Shown one piece after another: positions 48,556 to 61,800 of a stretch of DNA of 64,000 bases. Source of the DNA: Cornus controversa (taxonomy: Eukaryota; Streptophyta; Magnoliopsida; Cornales; Cornaceae); assembly GCA_026545225.1 (NCBI GenBank), contig CM048847.1, forward strand, positions 14,565,835 to 14,629,834, given 5' to 3'. A program made the translations under genes and the position numbers. The number at the start of each line of letters is the position of its first letter. Within the stretch, counting starts at the first letter, position 1. The notes under the pieces are model-generated. The model did not search any database, was not told the origin of the DNA, and saw nothing but the letters and a program-made list of their open reading frames with translations.

Positions 48556-51500
48556 TACGATTCTGATTATGGCACGACTTCTCAAGGAATGGGTTTTTGA
48601 ATCAGAACAACTCAAACTAAACTTATTTAAAATCCTCGATAGCTTGGAAATTGTTTCTTTTACTTTTCCAGATGGTTGAAGTTGGCATAGAGCACCATAC
48701 GGTTGTGATCATTCATGAGTGCAGCAAGGTATTACTATTTTTGATTCAGGACGTCCTGACGGTTGAATTTGGCATAAAGCAACGTATAATTCTAGGTATG
48801 GCACGATTTCACGTGGATTGGACTTTTCGAATCAGGACAAGTCAAACGAAACAAGTTCGAAACCGTTGTTGTCATTCTCTATTTTTCTGGACATCCAGAT
48901 GGTCAATTCTAGCACAAAGCGCCATACGGTTGTCGTCATACCTGATTACTGCAAGCGATAGTTTTTTCGACTCAGAATAACTCAAACAAACATGGATGAA
49001 GATCGGATCGACATGCTCGTCGTTTCTTTGGGACGCTTTGATGGTTTCATTTAGAAAAAAGTAGCGTACGATTAGTATTATGGCACGACTTCTCTTGGAA
49101 TGTGGTTTTCTAATCATAACAACTCAAATGAAACAAGTTTAAAATGGTTGGTAGCTTGCAAATTATTTCCTTTAGATGTCGAAACGGTCGAATTTGGAAC
49201 AAAGCACCATACGGTTGTGATGAAGATCGGATTGACATGTTCGTCACTTCTTTTGGATGCTTTGATGGTCTAATTTGGAAAAAAGAAACTTACGATTCTG
49301 ATTATGACACAACTTCTCAAGGACTGGGGTTTTCGAATCAGAACAACTTAAACTAAACTTGTTTCAAATCATCGATAGCTTGGGAATTGTTTCTTTTAAT
49401 TGTCCAGATGGTAGAAGTTGGCATAGAGCACCATACGGTTGTGATCATTCATGGGTGCAGCAAGAAATTACTCTTTTCGATTCAGGACGTCCTCACGGTC
49501 GAATTAGGCATAAAGCAACGTATAATTCTATGTATGGCACGATTTCACGTGGATTGGACTTTTCGAATCAGGACAGGTCAAACGAAACAAGTTCAAAACC
49601 GTTGTTGTCATTCTCTATTCTTCTAGACATCCAGATGGTCAATTCTAGCACAACACACCATACGGTTGTCGTCATGCCTGATTATTGCAAGCAATTGTTC
49701 TTTCAACTCAGAACAACTCAAACAAACATGGATGAAGAACGGATCGACATGCTCGTCGATTCTTTGGGACGCTTTGATGGTTTCATTTAGAAAAAAGCAG
49801 CGTACGATTAGTATTATGGCACGACTTCTCTCGGAATGCGGTTTTTGAATCAAAACAACTCAAATGAAACAAGTTTGAAATGGTTGGTAGCTTGCAAATT
49901 GTTTCCTTTTAGATGTCGAAACGGTCAAATTTGGAACAAAGCGCCATACGGTTGTGATGAAGATCGGATTGACATGTTCGTCACTTCTTTTGGATGCTTT
50001 GATGGTCTAATTTGGAAAAAAGAAACTTACGATTCTGATTATGACACAACTTCTCAAGGACTGGGGTTTTCGAATCAGAACAACTTAAACTAAACTTGTT
50101 TCAAATCATCGATAGCTTGGGAATTGTTTCTTTTAATTGTCCAGATGGTTGAAGTTGGCATAGAGCACCATACGGTTGTGATCATTCATGGGTGCAGCAA
50201 GAAATTACTCTTTTCGATTCAGGACGTCCTCACGGTCGAATTAGGCATAAAGCAACGTATAATTCTATGTATGGCACGATTTCACGTGGATTGGACTTTT
50301 CGAATCAGGACAGGTCAAACGAAACAAGTTCAAAACCGTTGTTGTCATTCTCTATTCTTCTAGACATCCAGATGGTCAATTCTAGCACAACGCACCATAC
50401 GGTTGTCGTCATGCCTGATTATTGCAAGCAATTGTTCTTTCAGCTCAGAGCAACTCAAACAAACATGGATGAAGAACGGATCGACATGCTCGTCGATTCT
50501 TTGGGACGCTTTGATGGTTTCATTTAGAAAAAAGCAGCGTACGATTACTATTATCGCACGACTTCTCTCGGAATGCGGTTTTTGAACCAAAACAACTCAA
50601 ATGAAACAAGTTTAAAATGGTTGGTAGCTTGCAAATTGTTTCCTTTTAGATGTCGAAACGGTCAAATTTGGAACAAAGCGCCATACGGTTGTGATGAAGA
50701 TCGGATTGACATGTTCGTCACTTCTTTTGGATGCTTTGATGGTCTAATTTGGAAAAAAGAAACTTATGATTCTGATTATGACACAACTTCTCAAGAAATG
50801 GGGTTTTTGAATCAGAACAACTGAAACTAAACTTGTTTCAAATCATCAATAGCTTGGGAATTGTTTCTTTTACTTGTCCAGATGGTTGAAGTTGGCATAG
50901 AGCACCATACGGTTGTGATCATTCATGAGTGCAGCAAGGAATTACTCTTTTCGATTCAGTACGTCCACACGGTCGAATTAGGCATAAAGCAACGTATAAT
51001 TCTATGTATGGCACGATTTCACGTGGATTGGACTTTTCGAATCAGGACAGGTCAAACCAAACAAGTTCAAAATCGTTGTTGTCATTCTCTATTCTTCTGG
51101 ACATCCAGATGGTCAATTCTAGCACAAAGCGCCATACGGTTGTGGTCATGCCTGGTTATTGCAAGGAATTGTTCTTTTTGACTCAGAACAACTCAAACAA
51201 ACATGGATGAAGATCGGATCGACATGCTCGTCGTTTCTTTGGGACCCTTTGATGGTTTCATTTAGAAAAAAACAGCGTACGATTAATATTATGGCACGAC
51301 TTCTCTTGGAATGTGGTTTTCTAATCAAAACAACACAAATGAAACAAGTTTAAAATGGTTGGTAGCTTGCTAATTGTTTCCTTTAGATGTCCAAATAGTC
51401 GAACTTGGAACAAAGCGCCATACGGTTGTGCTGATGATCGGATTGACATGTTCGTCACTTCTTTTGGATGCTTTGATGGTCTAATTTGGAAAAAAGAAAC

Positions 51501-53712
51501 TTACGATTCTGATTATGACACAACTTCTCAAGGACTGGGGTTTTCGAATCAGAACAACTTAAACTAAACTTGTTTCAAATCATCGATAGCTTGGGAATTG
51601 TTTCTTTTAATTGTCCAGATGGTAGAAGTTGGCATAGAGCACCATACGGTTGTGATCATTCATGGGTGCAGCAAGAAATTACTCTTTTCGATTCAGGACG
51701 TCCTCACGGTCGAATTAGGCATAAAGCAACGTATAATTCTATGTATGGCACGATTTCACGTGGATTGGACTTTTCGAATCAGGACAGGTCAAACGAAACA
51801 AGTTCAAAACCGTTGTTGTCATTCTCTATTCTTCTAGACATCCAGATGGTCAATTCTAGCACAACACACCATACGGTTGTCGTCATGCCTGATTATTGCA
51901 AGCAATTGTTCTTTCAACTCAGAACAACTCAAACAAACATGGATGAAGAACGGATCGACATGCTCGTCGATTCTTTGGGACGCTTTGATGGTTTCATTTA
52001 GAAAAAAGCAGCGTACGATTAGTATTATGGCACGACTTCTCTCGGAATGCGGTTTTTGAATCAAAACAACTCAAATGAAACAAGTTTGAAATGGTTGGTA
52101 GCTTGCAAATTGTTTCCTTTTAGATGTCGAAACGGTCAAATTTGGAACAAAGCGCCATACGGTTGTGATGAAGATCGGATTGACATGTTCGTCACTTCTT
52201 TTGGATGCTTTGATGGTCTAATTTGGAAAAAAGAAACTTACGATTCTGATTATGACACAACTTCTCAAGGACTGGGGTTTTCGAATCAGAACAACTTAAA
52301 CTAAACTTGTTTCAAATCATCGATAGCTTGGGAATTGTTTCTTTTAATTGTCCAGATGGTTGAAGTTGGCATAGAGCACCATACGGTTGTGATCATTCAT
52401 GGGTGCAGCAAGAAATTACTCTTTTCGATTCAGGACGTCCTCACGGTCGAATTAGGCATAAAGCAACGTATAATTCTATGTATGGCACGATTTCACGTGG
52501 ATTGGACTTTTCGAATCAGGACAGGTCAAACGAAACAAGTTCAAAACCGTTGTTGTCATTCTCTATTCTTCTAGACATCCAGATGGTCAATTCTAGCACA
52601 ACGCACCATACGGTTGTCGTCATGCCTGATTATTGCAAGCAATTGTTCTTTCAGCTCAGAGCAACTCAAACAAACATGGATGAAGAACGGATCGACATGC
52701 TCGTCGATTCTTTGGGACGCTTTGATGGTTTCATTTAGAAAAAAGCAGCGTACGATTACTATTATCGCACGACTTCTCTCGGAATGCGGTTTTTGAACCA
52801 AAACAACTCAAATGAAACAAGTTTAAAATGGTTGGTAGCTTGCAAATTGTTTCCTTTTAGATGTCGAAACGGTCAAATTTGGAACAAAGCGCCATACGGT
52901 TGTGATGAAGATCGGATTGACATGTTCGTCACTTCTTTTGGATGCTTTGATGGTCTAATTTGGAAAAAAGAAACTTATGATTCTGATTATGACACAACTT
53001 CTCAAGAAATGGGGTTTTTGAATCAGAACAACTGAAACTAAACTTGTTTCAAATCATCAATAGCTTGGGAATTGTTTCTTTTACTTGTCCAGATGGTTGA
53101 AGTTGGCATAGAGCACCATACGGTTGTGATCATTCATGAGTGCAGCAAGGAATTACTCTTTTCGATTCAGTACGTCCACACGGTCGAATTAGGCATAAAG
53201 CAACGTATAATTCTATGTATGGCACGATTTCACGTGGATTGGACTTTTCGAATCAGGACAGGTCAAACCAAACAAGTTCAAAATCGTTGTTGTCATTCTC
53301 TATTCTTCTGGACATCCAGATGGTCAATTCTAGCACAAAGCGCCATACGGTTGTGGTCATGCCTGGTTATTGCAAGGAATTGTTCTTTTTGACTCAGAAC
53401 AACTCAAACAAACATGGATGAAGATCGGATCGACATGCTCGTCGTTTCTTTGGGACCCTTTGATGGTTTCATTTAGAAAAAAACAGCGTACGATTAATAT
53501 TATGGCACGACTTCTCTTGGAATGTGGTTTTCTAATCAAAACAACACAAATGAAACAAGTTTAAAATGGTTGGTAGCTTGCTAATTGTTTCCTTTAGATG
53601 TCCAAATAGTCGAACTTGGAACAAAGCGCCATACGGTTGTGCTGATGATCGGATTGACATGTTCGTCACTTCTTTTGGATGCTTTGATGGTCTAATTTGG
53701 AAAAAAGAAACT
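48556..53712. repeat. HOR block 12: seven-unit super-repeat, copy 1 (5,157 bp)
   Basis: The order is c', a*, a, b, a*, a, b, starting at 48556, 49291, 50028, 50765, 51502, 52239 and 52976. Private markers include GCAGCAAGGTATTAC in c', GGTAGAAG in a*, and TTTCAGCTCAGAGCAACTC in the second a of each triple. The a*-a-b triple is itself repeated with a 2,211-bp period. Confidence 0.87.
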
Positions 53713-56700
53713 TACGATTCTGATTATGGCACGACTTCTCAAGGAATGGGTTTTTGAATCAGAACAACTCAAACTAAACTTATTTAAAATCCTCGATAGC
53801 TTGGAAATTGTTTCTTTTACTTTTCCAGATGGTTGAAGTTGGCATAGAGCACCATACGGTTGTGATCATTCATGAGTGCAGCAAGGTATTACTATTTTTG
53901 ATTCAGGACGTCCTGACGGTTGAATTTGGCATAAAGCAACGTATAATTCTAGGTATGGCACGATTTCACGTGGATTGGACTTTTCGAATCAGGACAAGTC
54001 AAACGAAACAAGTTCGAAACCGTTGTTGTCATTCTCTATTTTTCTGGACATCCAGATGGTCAATTCTAGCACAAAGCGCCATACGGTTGTCGTCATACCT
54101 GATTACTGCAAGCGATAGTTTTTTCGACTCAGAATAACTCAAACAAACATGGATGAAGATCGGATCGACATGCTCGTCGTTTCTTTGGGACGCTTTGATG
54201 GTTTCATTTAGAAAAAAGTAGCGTACGATTAGTATTATGGCACGACTTCTCTTGGAATGTGGTTTTCTAATCATAACAACTCAAATGAAACAAGTTTAAA
54301 ATGGTTGGTAGCTTGCAAATTATTTCCTTTAGATGTCGAAACGGTCGAATTTGGAACAAAGCACCATACGGTTGTGATGAAGATCGGATTGACATGTTCG
54401 TCACTTCTTTTGGATGCTTTGATGGTCTAATTTGGAAAAAAGAAACTTACGATTCTGATTATGACACAACTTCTCAAGGACTGGGGTTTTCGAATCAGAA
54501 CAACTTAAACTAAACTTGTTTCAAATCATCGATAGCTTGGGAATTGTTTCTTTTAATTGTCCAGATGGTAGAAGTTGGCATAGAGCACCATACGGTTGTG
54601 ATCATTCATGGGTGCAGCAAGAAATTACTCTTTTCGATTCAGGACGTCCTCACGGTCGAATTAGGCATAAAGCAACGTATAATTCTATGTATGGCACGAT
54701 TTCACGTGGATTGGACTTTTCGAATCAGGACAGGTCAAACGAAACAAGTTCAAAACCGTTGTTGTCATTCTCTATTCTTCTAGACATCCAGATGGTCAAT
54801 TCTAGCACAACACACCATACGGTTGTCGTCATGCCTGATTATTGCAAGCAATTGTTCTTTCAACTCAGAACAACTCAAACAAACATGGATGAAGAACGGA
54901 TCGACATGCTCGTCGATTCTTTGGGACGCTTTGATGGTTTCATTTAGAAAAAAGCAGCGTACGATTAGTATTATGGCACGACTTCTCTCGGAATGCGGTT
55001 TTTGAATCAAAACAACTCAAATGAAACAAGTTTGAAATGGTTGGTAGCTTGCAAATTGTTTCCTTTTAGATGTCGAAACGGTCAAATTTGGAACAAAGCG
55101 CCATACGGTTGTGATGAAGATCGGATTGACATGTTCGTCACTTCTTTTGGATGCTTTGATGGTCTAATTTGGAAAAAAGAAACTTACGATTCTGATTATG
55201 ACACAACTTCTCAAGGACTGGGGTTTTCGAATCAGAACAACTTAAACTAAACTTGTTTCAAATCATCGATAGCTTGGGAATTGTTTCTTTTAATTGTCCA
55301 GATGGTTGAAGTTGGCATAGAGCACCATACGGTTGTGATCATTCATGGGTGCAGCAAGAAATTACTCTTTTCGATTCAGGACGTCCTCACGGTCGAATTA
55401 GGCATAAAGCAACGTATAATTCTATGTATGGCACGATTTCACGTGGATTGGACTTTTCGAATCAGGACAGGTCAAACGAAACAAGTTCAAAACCGTTGTT
55501 GTCATTCTCTATTCTTCTAGACATCCAGATGGTCAATTCTAGCACAACGCACCATACGGTTGTCGTCATGCCTGATTATTGCAAGCAATTGTTCTTTCAG
55601 CTCAGAGCAACTCAAACAAACATGGATGAAGAACGGATCGACATGCTCGTCGATTCTTTGGGACGCTTTGATGGTTTCATTTAGAAAAAAGCAGCGTACG
55701 ATTACTATTATCGCACGACTTCTCTCGGAATGCGGTTTTTGAACCAAAACAACTCAAATGAAACAAGTTTAAAATGGTTGGTAGCTTGCAAATTGTTTCC
55801 TTTTAGATGTCGAAACGGTCAAATTTGGAACAAAGCGCCATACGGTTGTGATGAAGATCGGATTGACATGTTCGTCACTTCTTTTGGATGCTTTGATGGT
55901 CTAATTTGGAAAAAAGAAACTTATGATTCTGATTATGACACAACTTCTCAAGAAATGGGGTTTTTGAATCAGAACAACTGAAACTAAACTTGTTTCAAAT
56001 CATCAATAGCTTGGGAATTGTTTCTTTTACTTGTCCAGATGGTTGAAGTTGGCATAGAGCACCATACGGTTGTGATCATTCATGAGTGCAGCAAGGAATT
56101 ACTCTTTTCGATTCAGTACGTCCACACGGTCGAATTAGGCATAAAGCAACGTATAATTCTATGTATGGCACGATTTCACGTGGATTGGACTTTTCGAATC
56201 AGGACAGGTCAAACCAAACAAGTTCAAAATCGTTGTTGTCATTCTCTATTCTTCTGGACATCCAGATGGTCAATTCTAGCACAAAGCGCCATACGGTTGT
56301 GGTCATGCCTGGTTATTGCAAGGAATTGTTCTTTTTGACTCAGAACAACTCAAACAAACATGGATGAAGATCGGATCGACATGCTCGTCGTTTCTTTGGG
56401 ACCCTTTGATGGTTTCATTTAGAAAAAAACAGCGTACGATTAATATTATGGCACGACTTCTCTTGGAATGTGGTTTTCTAATCAAAACAACACAAATGAA
56501 ACAAGTTTAAAATGGTTGGTAGCTTGCTAATTGTTTCCTTTAGATGTCCAAATAGTCGAACTTGGAACAAAGCGCCATACGGTTGTGCTGATGATCGGAT
56601 TGACATGTTCGTCACTTCTTTTGGATGCTTTGATGGTCTAATTTGGAAAAAAGAAACTTACGATTCTGATTATGACACAACTTCTCAAGGACTGGGGTTT

Positions 56701-58869
56701 TCGAATCAGAACAACTTAAACTAAACTTGTTTCAAATCATCGATAGCTTGGGAATTGTTTCTTTTAATTGTCCAGATGGTAGAAGTTGGCATAGAGCACC
56801 ATACGGTTGTGATCATTCATGGGTGCAGCAAGAAATTACTCTTTTCGATTCAGGACGTCCTCACGGTCGAATTAGGCATAAAGCAACGTATAATTCTATG
56901 TATGGCACGATTTCACGTGGATTGGACTTTTCGAATCAGGACAGGTCAAACGAAACAAGTTCAAAACCGTTGTTGTCATTCTCTATTCTTCTAGACATCC
57001 AGATGGTCAATTCTAGCACAACACACCATACGGTTGTCGTCATGCCTGATTATTGCAAGCAATTGTTCTTTCAACTCAGAACAACTCAAACAAACATGGA
57101 TGAAGAACGGATCGACATGCTCGTCGATTCTTTGGGACGCTTTGATGGTTTCATTTAGAAAAAAGCAGCGTACGATTAGTATTATGGCACGACTTCTCTC
57201 GGAATGCGGTTTTTGAATCAAAACAACTCAAATGAAACAAGTTTGAAATGGTTGGTAGCTTGCAAATTGTTTCCTTTTAGATGTCGAAACGGTCAAATTT
57301 GGAACAAAGCGCCATACGGTTGTGATGAAGATCGGATTGACATGTTCGTCACTTCTTTTGGATGCTTTGATGGTCTAATTTGGAAAAAAGAAACTTACGA
57401 TTCTGATTATGACACAACTTCTCAAGGACTGGGGTTTTCGAATCAGAACAACTTAAACTAAACTTGTTTCAAATCATCGATAGCTTGGGAATTGTTTCTT
57501 TTAATTGTCCAGATGGTTGAAGTTGGCATAGAGCACCATACGGTTGTGATCATTCATGGGTGCAGCAAGAAATTACTCTTTTCGATTCAGGACGTCCTCA
57601 CGGTCGAATTAGGCATAAAGCAACGTATAATTCTATGTATGGCACGATTTCACGTGGATTGGACTTTTCGAATCAGGACAGGTCAAACGAAACAAGTTCA
57701 AAACCGTTGTTGTCATTCTCTATTCTTCTAGACATCCAGATGGTCAATTCTAGCACAACGCACCATACGGTTGTCGTCATGCCTGATTATTGCAAGCAAT
57801 TGTTCTTTCAGCTCAGAGCAACTCAAACAAACATGGATGAAGAACGGATCGACATGCTCGTCGATTCTTTGGGACGCTTTGATGGTTTCATTTAGAAAAA
57901 AGCAGCGTACGATTACTATTATCGCACGACTTCTCTCGGAATGCGGTTTTTGAACCAAAACAACTCAAATGAAACAAGTTTAAAATGGTTGGTAGCTTGC
58001 AAATTGTTTCCTTTTAGATGTCGAAACGGTCAAATTTGGAACAAAGCGCCATACGGTTGTGATGAAGATCGGATTGACATGTTCGTCACTTCTTTTGGAT
58101 GCTTTGATGGTCTAATTTGGAAAAAAGAAACTTATGATTCTGATTATGACACAACTTCCCAAGAAATGGGGTTTTTGAATCAGAACAACTGAAACTAAAC
58201 TTGTTTCAAATCATCAATAGCTTGGGAATTGTTTCTTTTACTTGTCCAGATGGTTGAAGTTGGCATAGAGCACCATACGGTTGTGATCATTCATGAGTGC
58301 AGCAAGGAATTACTCTTTTCGATTCAGTACGTCCACACGGTCGAATTAGGCATAAAGCAACGTATAATTCTATGTATGGCACGATTTCACGTGGATTGGA
58401 CTTTTCGAATCAGGACAGGTCAAACCAAACAAGTTCAAAACCGTTGTTGTCATTCTCTATTCTTCTGGACATCCAGATGGTCAATTCTAGCACAAAGCGC
58501 CATACGGTTGTGGTCATGCCTGGTTATTGCAAGGAATTGTTCTTTTCGACTCATAACAACTCAAACAAACATGGATGAAGATCGGATCGACATGCTCGTC
58601 GTTTCTTTGGGACGCTTTGATGGTTTCATTTACAAAAAAACAGCGTACGATTAGTATTATGGCACGACTTCTCTTGGACTGTGGTTTTCTAATCATAACA
58701 ACTCAAATGAAACAAGTTTAAAATGGTTGGTAGCTTACAAATTGTTTCCTTTAGATGTCAAAACGGTCGAATTTGGAACAAAGCACCATACGGTTGTGAT
58801 GAAGATCGGATTGACATGTTCGTCACTTCTTTTGGATGCTTTGATGGTCTAATTTGGAAAAAAGAAACT
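53713..58869. repeat. HOR block 13: seven-unit super-repeat, copy 2 (5,157 bp)
   Basis: The same unit order and private markers as the previous block, displaced by exactly 5,157 bp. I noticed no differences through most of its length. Toward the end the copies separate: ACTTCCCAAG at about 58157, then the last b unit turns into type d sequence after about 58545 (TTCGACTCATAAC, then TTTACAAAAAAACAGCG). Confidence 0.86.
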
Positions 58870-61800
58870 TACGATTCTGATTATGACACAACTTCTCAAG
58901 GACTGGGGTTTTCGAATCAGAACAACTTAAACTAAACTTGTTTCAAATCATCGATAGCTTGGGAATTGTTTCTTTTAATTGTCCAGATGGTTGAAGTTGG
59001 CATAGAGCACCATACGGTTGTGATCATTCATGGGTGCAGCAAGAAATTACTCTTTTCGATTCAGGACGTCCTCACGGTCGAATTAGGCATAAAGCAACGT
59101 ATAATTCTATGTATGGCACGATTTCACGTGGATTGGACTTTTCGAATCAGGACAGGTCAAACCAAACAAGTTCAAAACCGTTGTTGTCATTCTCTATTCT
59201 TCTAGACATCCAGATGGTCAATTCTAGCACAACGCACCATACGGTTGTCGTCATGCCTGATTATTGCAAGCAATTGTTCTTTCAACTCAGAACAACTCAA
59301 ACAAACATGGATGAAGAACGGATCGACATGCTCGTCGATTCTTTGGGACGCTTTGATGGTTTCATTTAGAAAAAAGCAGCGTACGATTAGTATTATGGCA
59401 CGACTTCTCTCGGAATGCGGTTTTTGAATCAAAACAACTCAAATGAAACAAGTTTGAAATGGTTGGTAGCTTGCAAATTGTTTCCTTTTAGATGTCGAAA
59501 CGGTCAAATTTGGAACAAAGCGCCATACGGTTGTGATGAAGATCGGATTGACATGTTCGTCACTTCTTTTGGATGCTTTGATGGTCTAATTTGGAAAAAA
59601 GAAACTTACGATTCTGATTATGACACAACTTCTCAAGGACTGGGGTTTTCGAATCAGAACAACTTAAACTAAACTTGTTTCAAATCATCGATAGCTTGGG
59701 AATTGTTTCTTTTAATTGTCCAGATGGTTGAAGTTGGCATAGAGCACCATACGGTTGTGATCATTCATGGGTGCAGCAAGAAATTACTCTTTTCGATTCA
59801 GGACGTCCTCACGGTCGAATTAGGCATAAAGCAACGTATAATTCTATGTATGGCACGATTTCACGTGGATTGGACTTTTCGAATCAGGACAGGTCAAACG
59901 AAACAAGTTCAAAACCGTTGTTGTCATTCTCTATTCTTCTAGACATCCAGATGGTCAATTCTAGCACAACGCACCATACGGTTGTCGTCATGCCTGATTA
60001 TTGCAAGCAATTGTTCTTTCAGCTCAGAACAACTCAAACAAACATGGATGAAGAACGGATCGACATGCTCGTCGATTCTTTGGGACGCTTTGATGGTTTC
60101 ATTTAGAAAAAAGCAGCGTACGATTACTATTATCGCACGACTTCTCTCGGAATGCGGTTTTTGAACCAAACAACTCAAATGAAACAAGTTTAAAATGGTT
60201 GGTAGCTTGCAAATTGTTTCCTTTTAGATGTCGAAACGGTCAAATTTGGAACAAAGCGCCATACGGTTGTGATGAAGATCGGATTGACATGTTCGTCACT
60301 TCTTTTGGATGCTTTGATGGTCTAATTTGGAAAAAAGAAACTTATGATTCTGATTATGACACAACTTCTCAAGAAATGGGGTTTTTGAATCAGAACAACT
60401 GAAACTAAACTTGTTTCAAATCATCAATAGCTTGGGAATTGTTTCTTTTACTTGTCCAGATGGTTGAAGTTGGCATAGAGCACCATACGGTTGTGATCAT
60501 TCATGAGTGCCGCAAGGAATTACTCTTTTCGATTCAGTACGTCCACACGGTCGAATTAGGCATAAAGCAACGTATAATTCTATGTATGGCACGATTTCAC
60601 GTGGATTGGACTTTTCGAATCAGGACAGGTCAAACCAAACAAGTTCAAAACCGTTGTTGTCATTCTCTATTCTTCTAGACATCCAGATGGTCAATTCTAG
60701 GACAAAGCACCATACGGTTGTGGTCATGCCTGGTTATTGCAAGGAATTGTTCTTTTCGACTCATAACAACTCAAACAAACATGGATGAAGATCGGATCGA
60801 CATGCTCGTCGTTTCTTTGGGACGCTTTGATGGTTTCATTTACAAAAAAACAGCGTACGATTAGTATTATGGCACGACTTCTCTTGGACTGTGGTTTTCT
60901 AATCATAACAACTCAAATGAAACAAGTTTAAAATGGTTGGTAGCTTACAAATTGTTTCCTTTAGATGTCAAAACGGTCGAATTTGGAACAAAGCACCATA
61001 CGGTTGTGATGAAGATCGGATTGACATGTTCGTCACTTCTTTTGGATGCTTTGATGGTCTAATTTGGAAAAAAGAAACTTACGATTCTGATTATGACACA
61101 ACTTCTCAAGGACTGGGGTTTTCGAATCAGAACAACTTAAACTAAACTTGTTTCAAATCATCGATAGCTTGGGAATTGTTTCTTTTAATTGTCCAGATGG
61201 TTGAAGTTGGCATAGAGCACCATACGGTTGTGATCATTCATGGGTGCAGCAAGAAATTACTCTTTTCGATTCAGGACGTCCTCACGGTCGAATTAGGCAT
61301 AAAGCAACGTATAATTCTATGTATGGCACGATTTCACGTGGATTGGACTTTTCGAATCAGGACAGGTCAAACGAAACAAGTTCAAAACCGTTGTTGTCAT
61401 TCTCTATTCTTCTAGACATCCAGATGGTCAATTCTAGCACAACGCACCATACTGTTGTCGTCATGCCTGATTATTGCAAGCAATTGTTCTTTCAACTCAG
61501 AACAACTCAAACAAACATGGATGAAGAACGGATCGACATGCTCGTCGATTCTTTGGGACGCTTTGATGGTTTCATTTAGAAAAAAGCAGCGTACGATTAC
61601 TATTATCGCACGACTTCTCTCGGAATGCGGTTTTTGAATCAAAACAACTCAAATGAAACAAGTTTAAAATGGTTGGTAGCTTGCAAATTGTTTCCTTTTA
61701 GATGTCGAAACGGTCAAATTTGGAACAAAGCGCCATACGGTTGTGATGAAGATCGGATTGACATGTTCGTCACTTCTTTTGGATGCTTTGATGGTCTAAT

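Noticed and set aside
60160-60175. One-base deletion (CCAAACAACTC) as a meaningful frameshift
   Set aside because: It lies in non-coding satellite, so it is only a private length variant of one unit.
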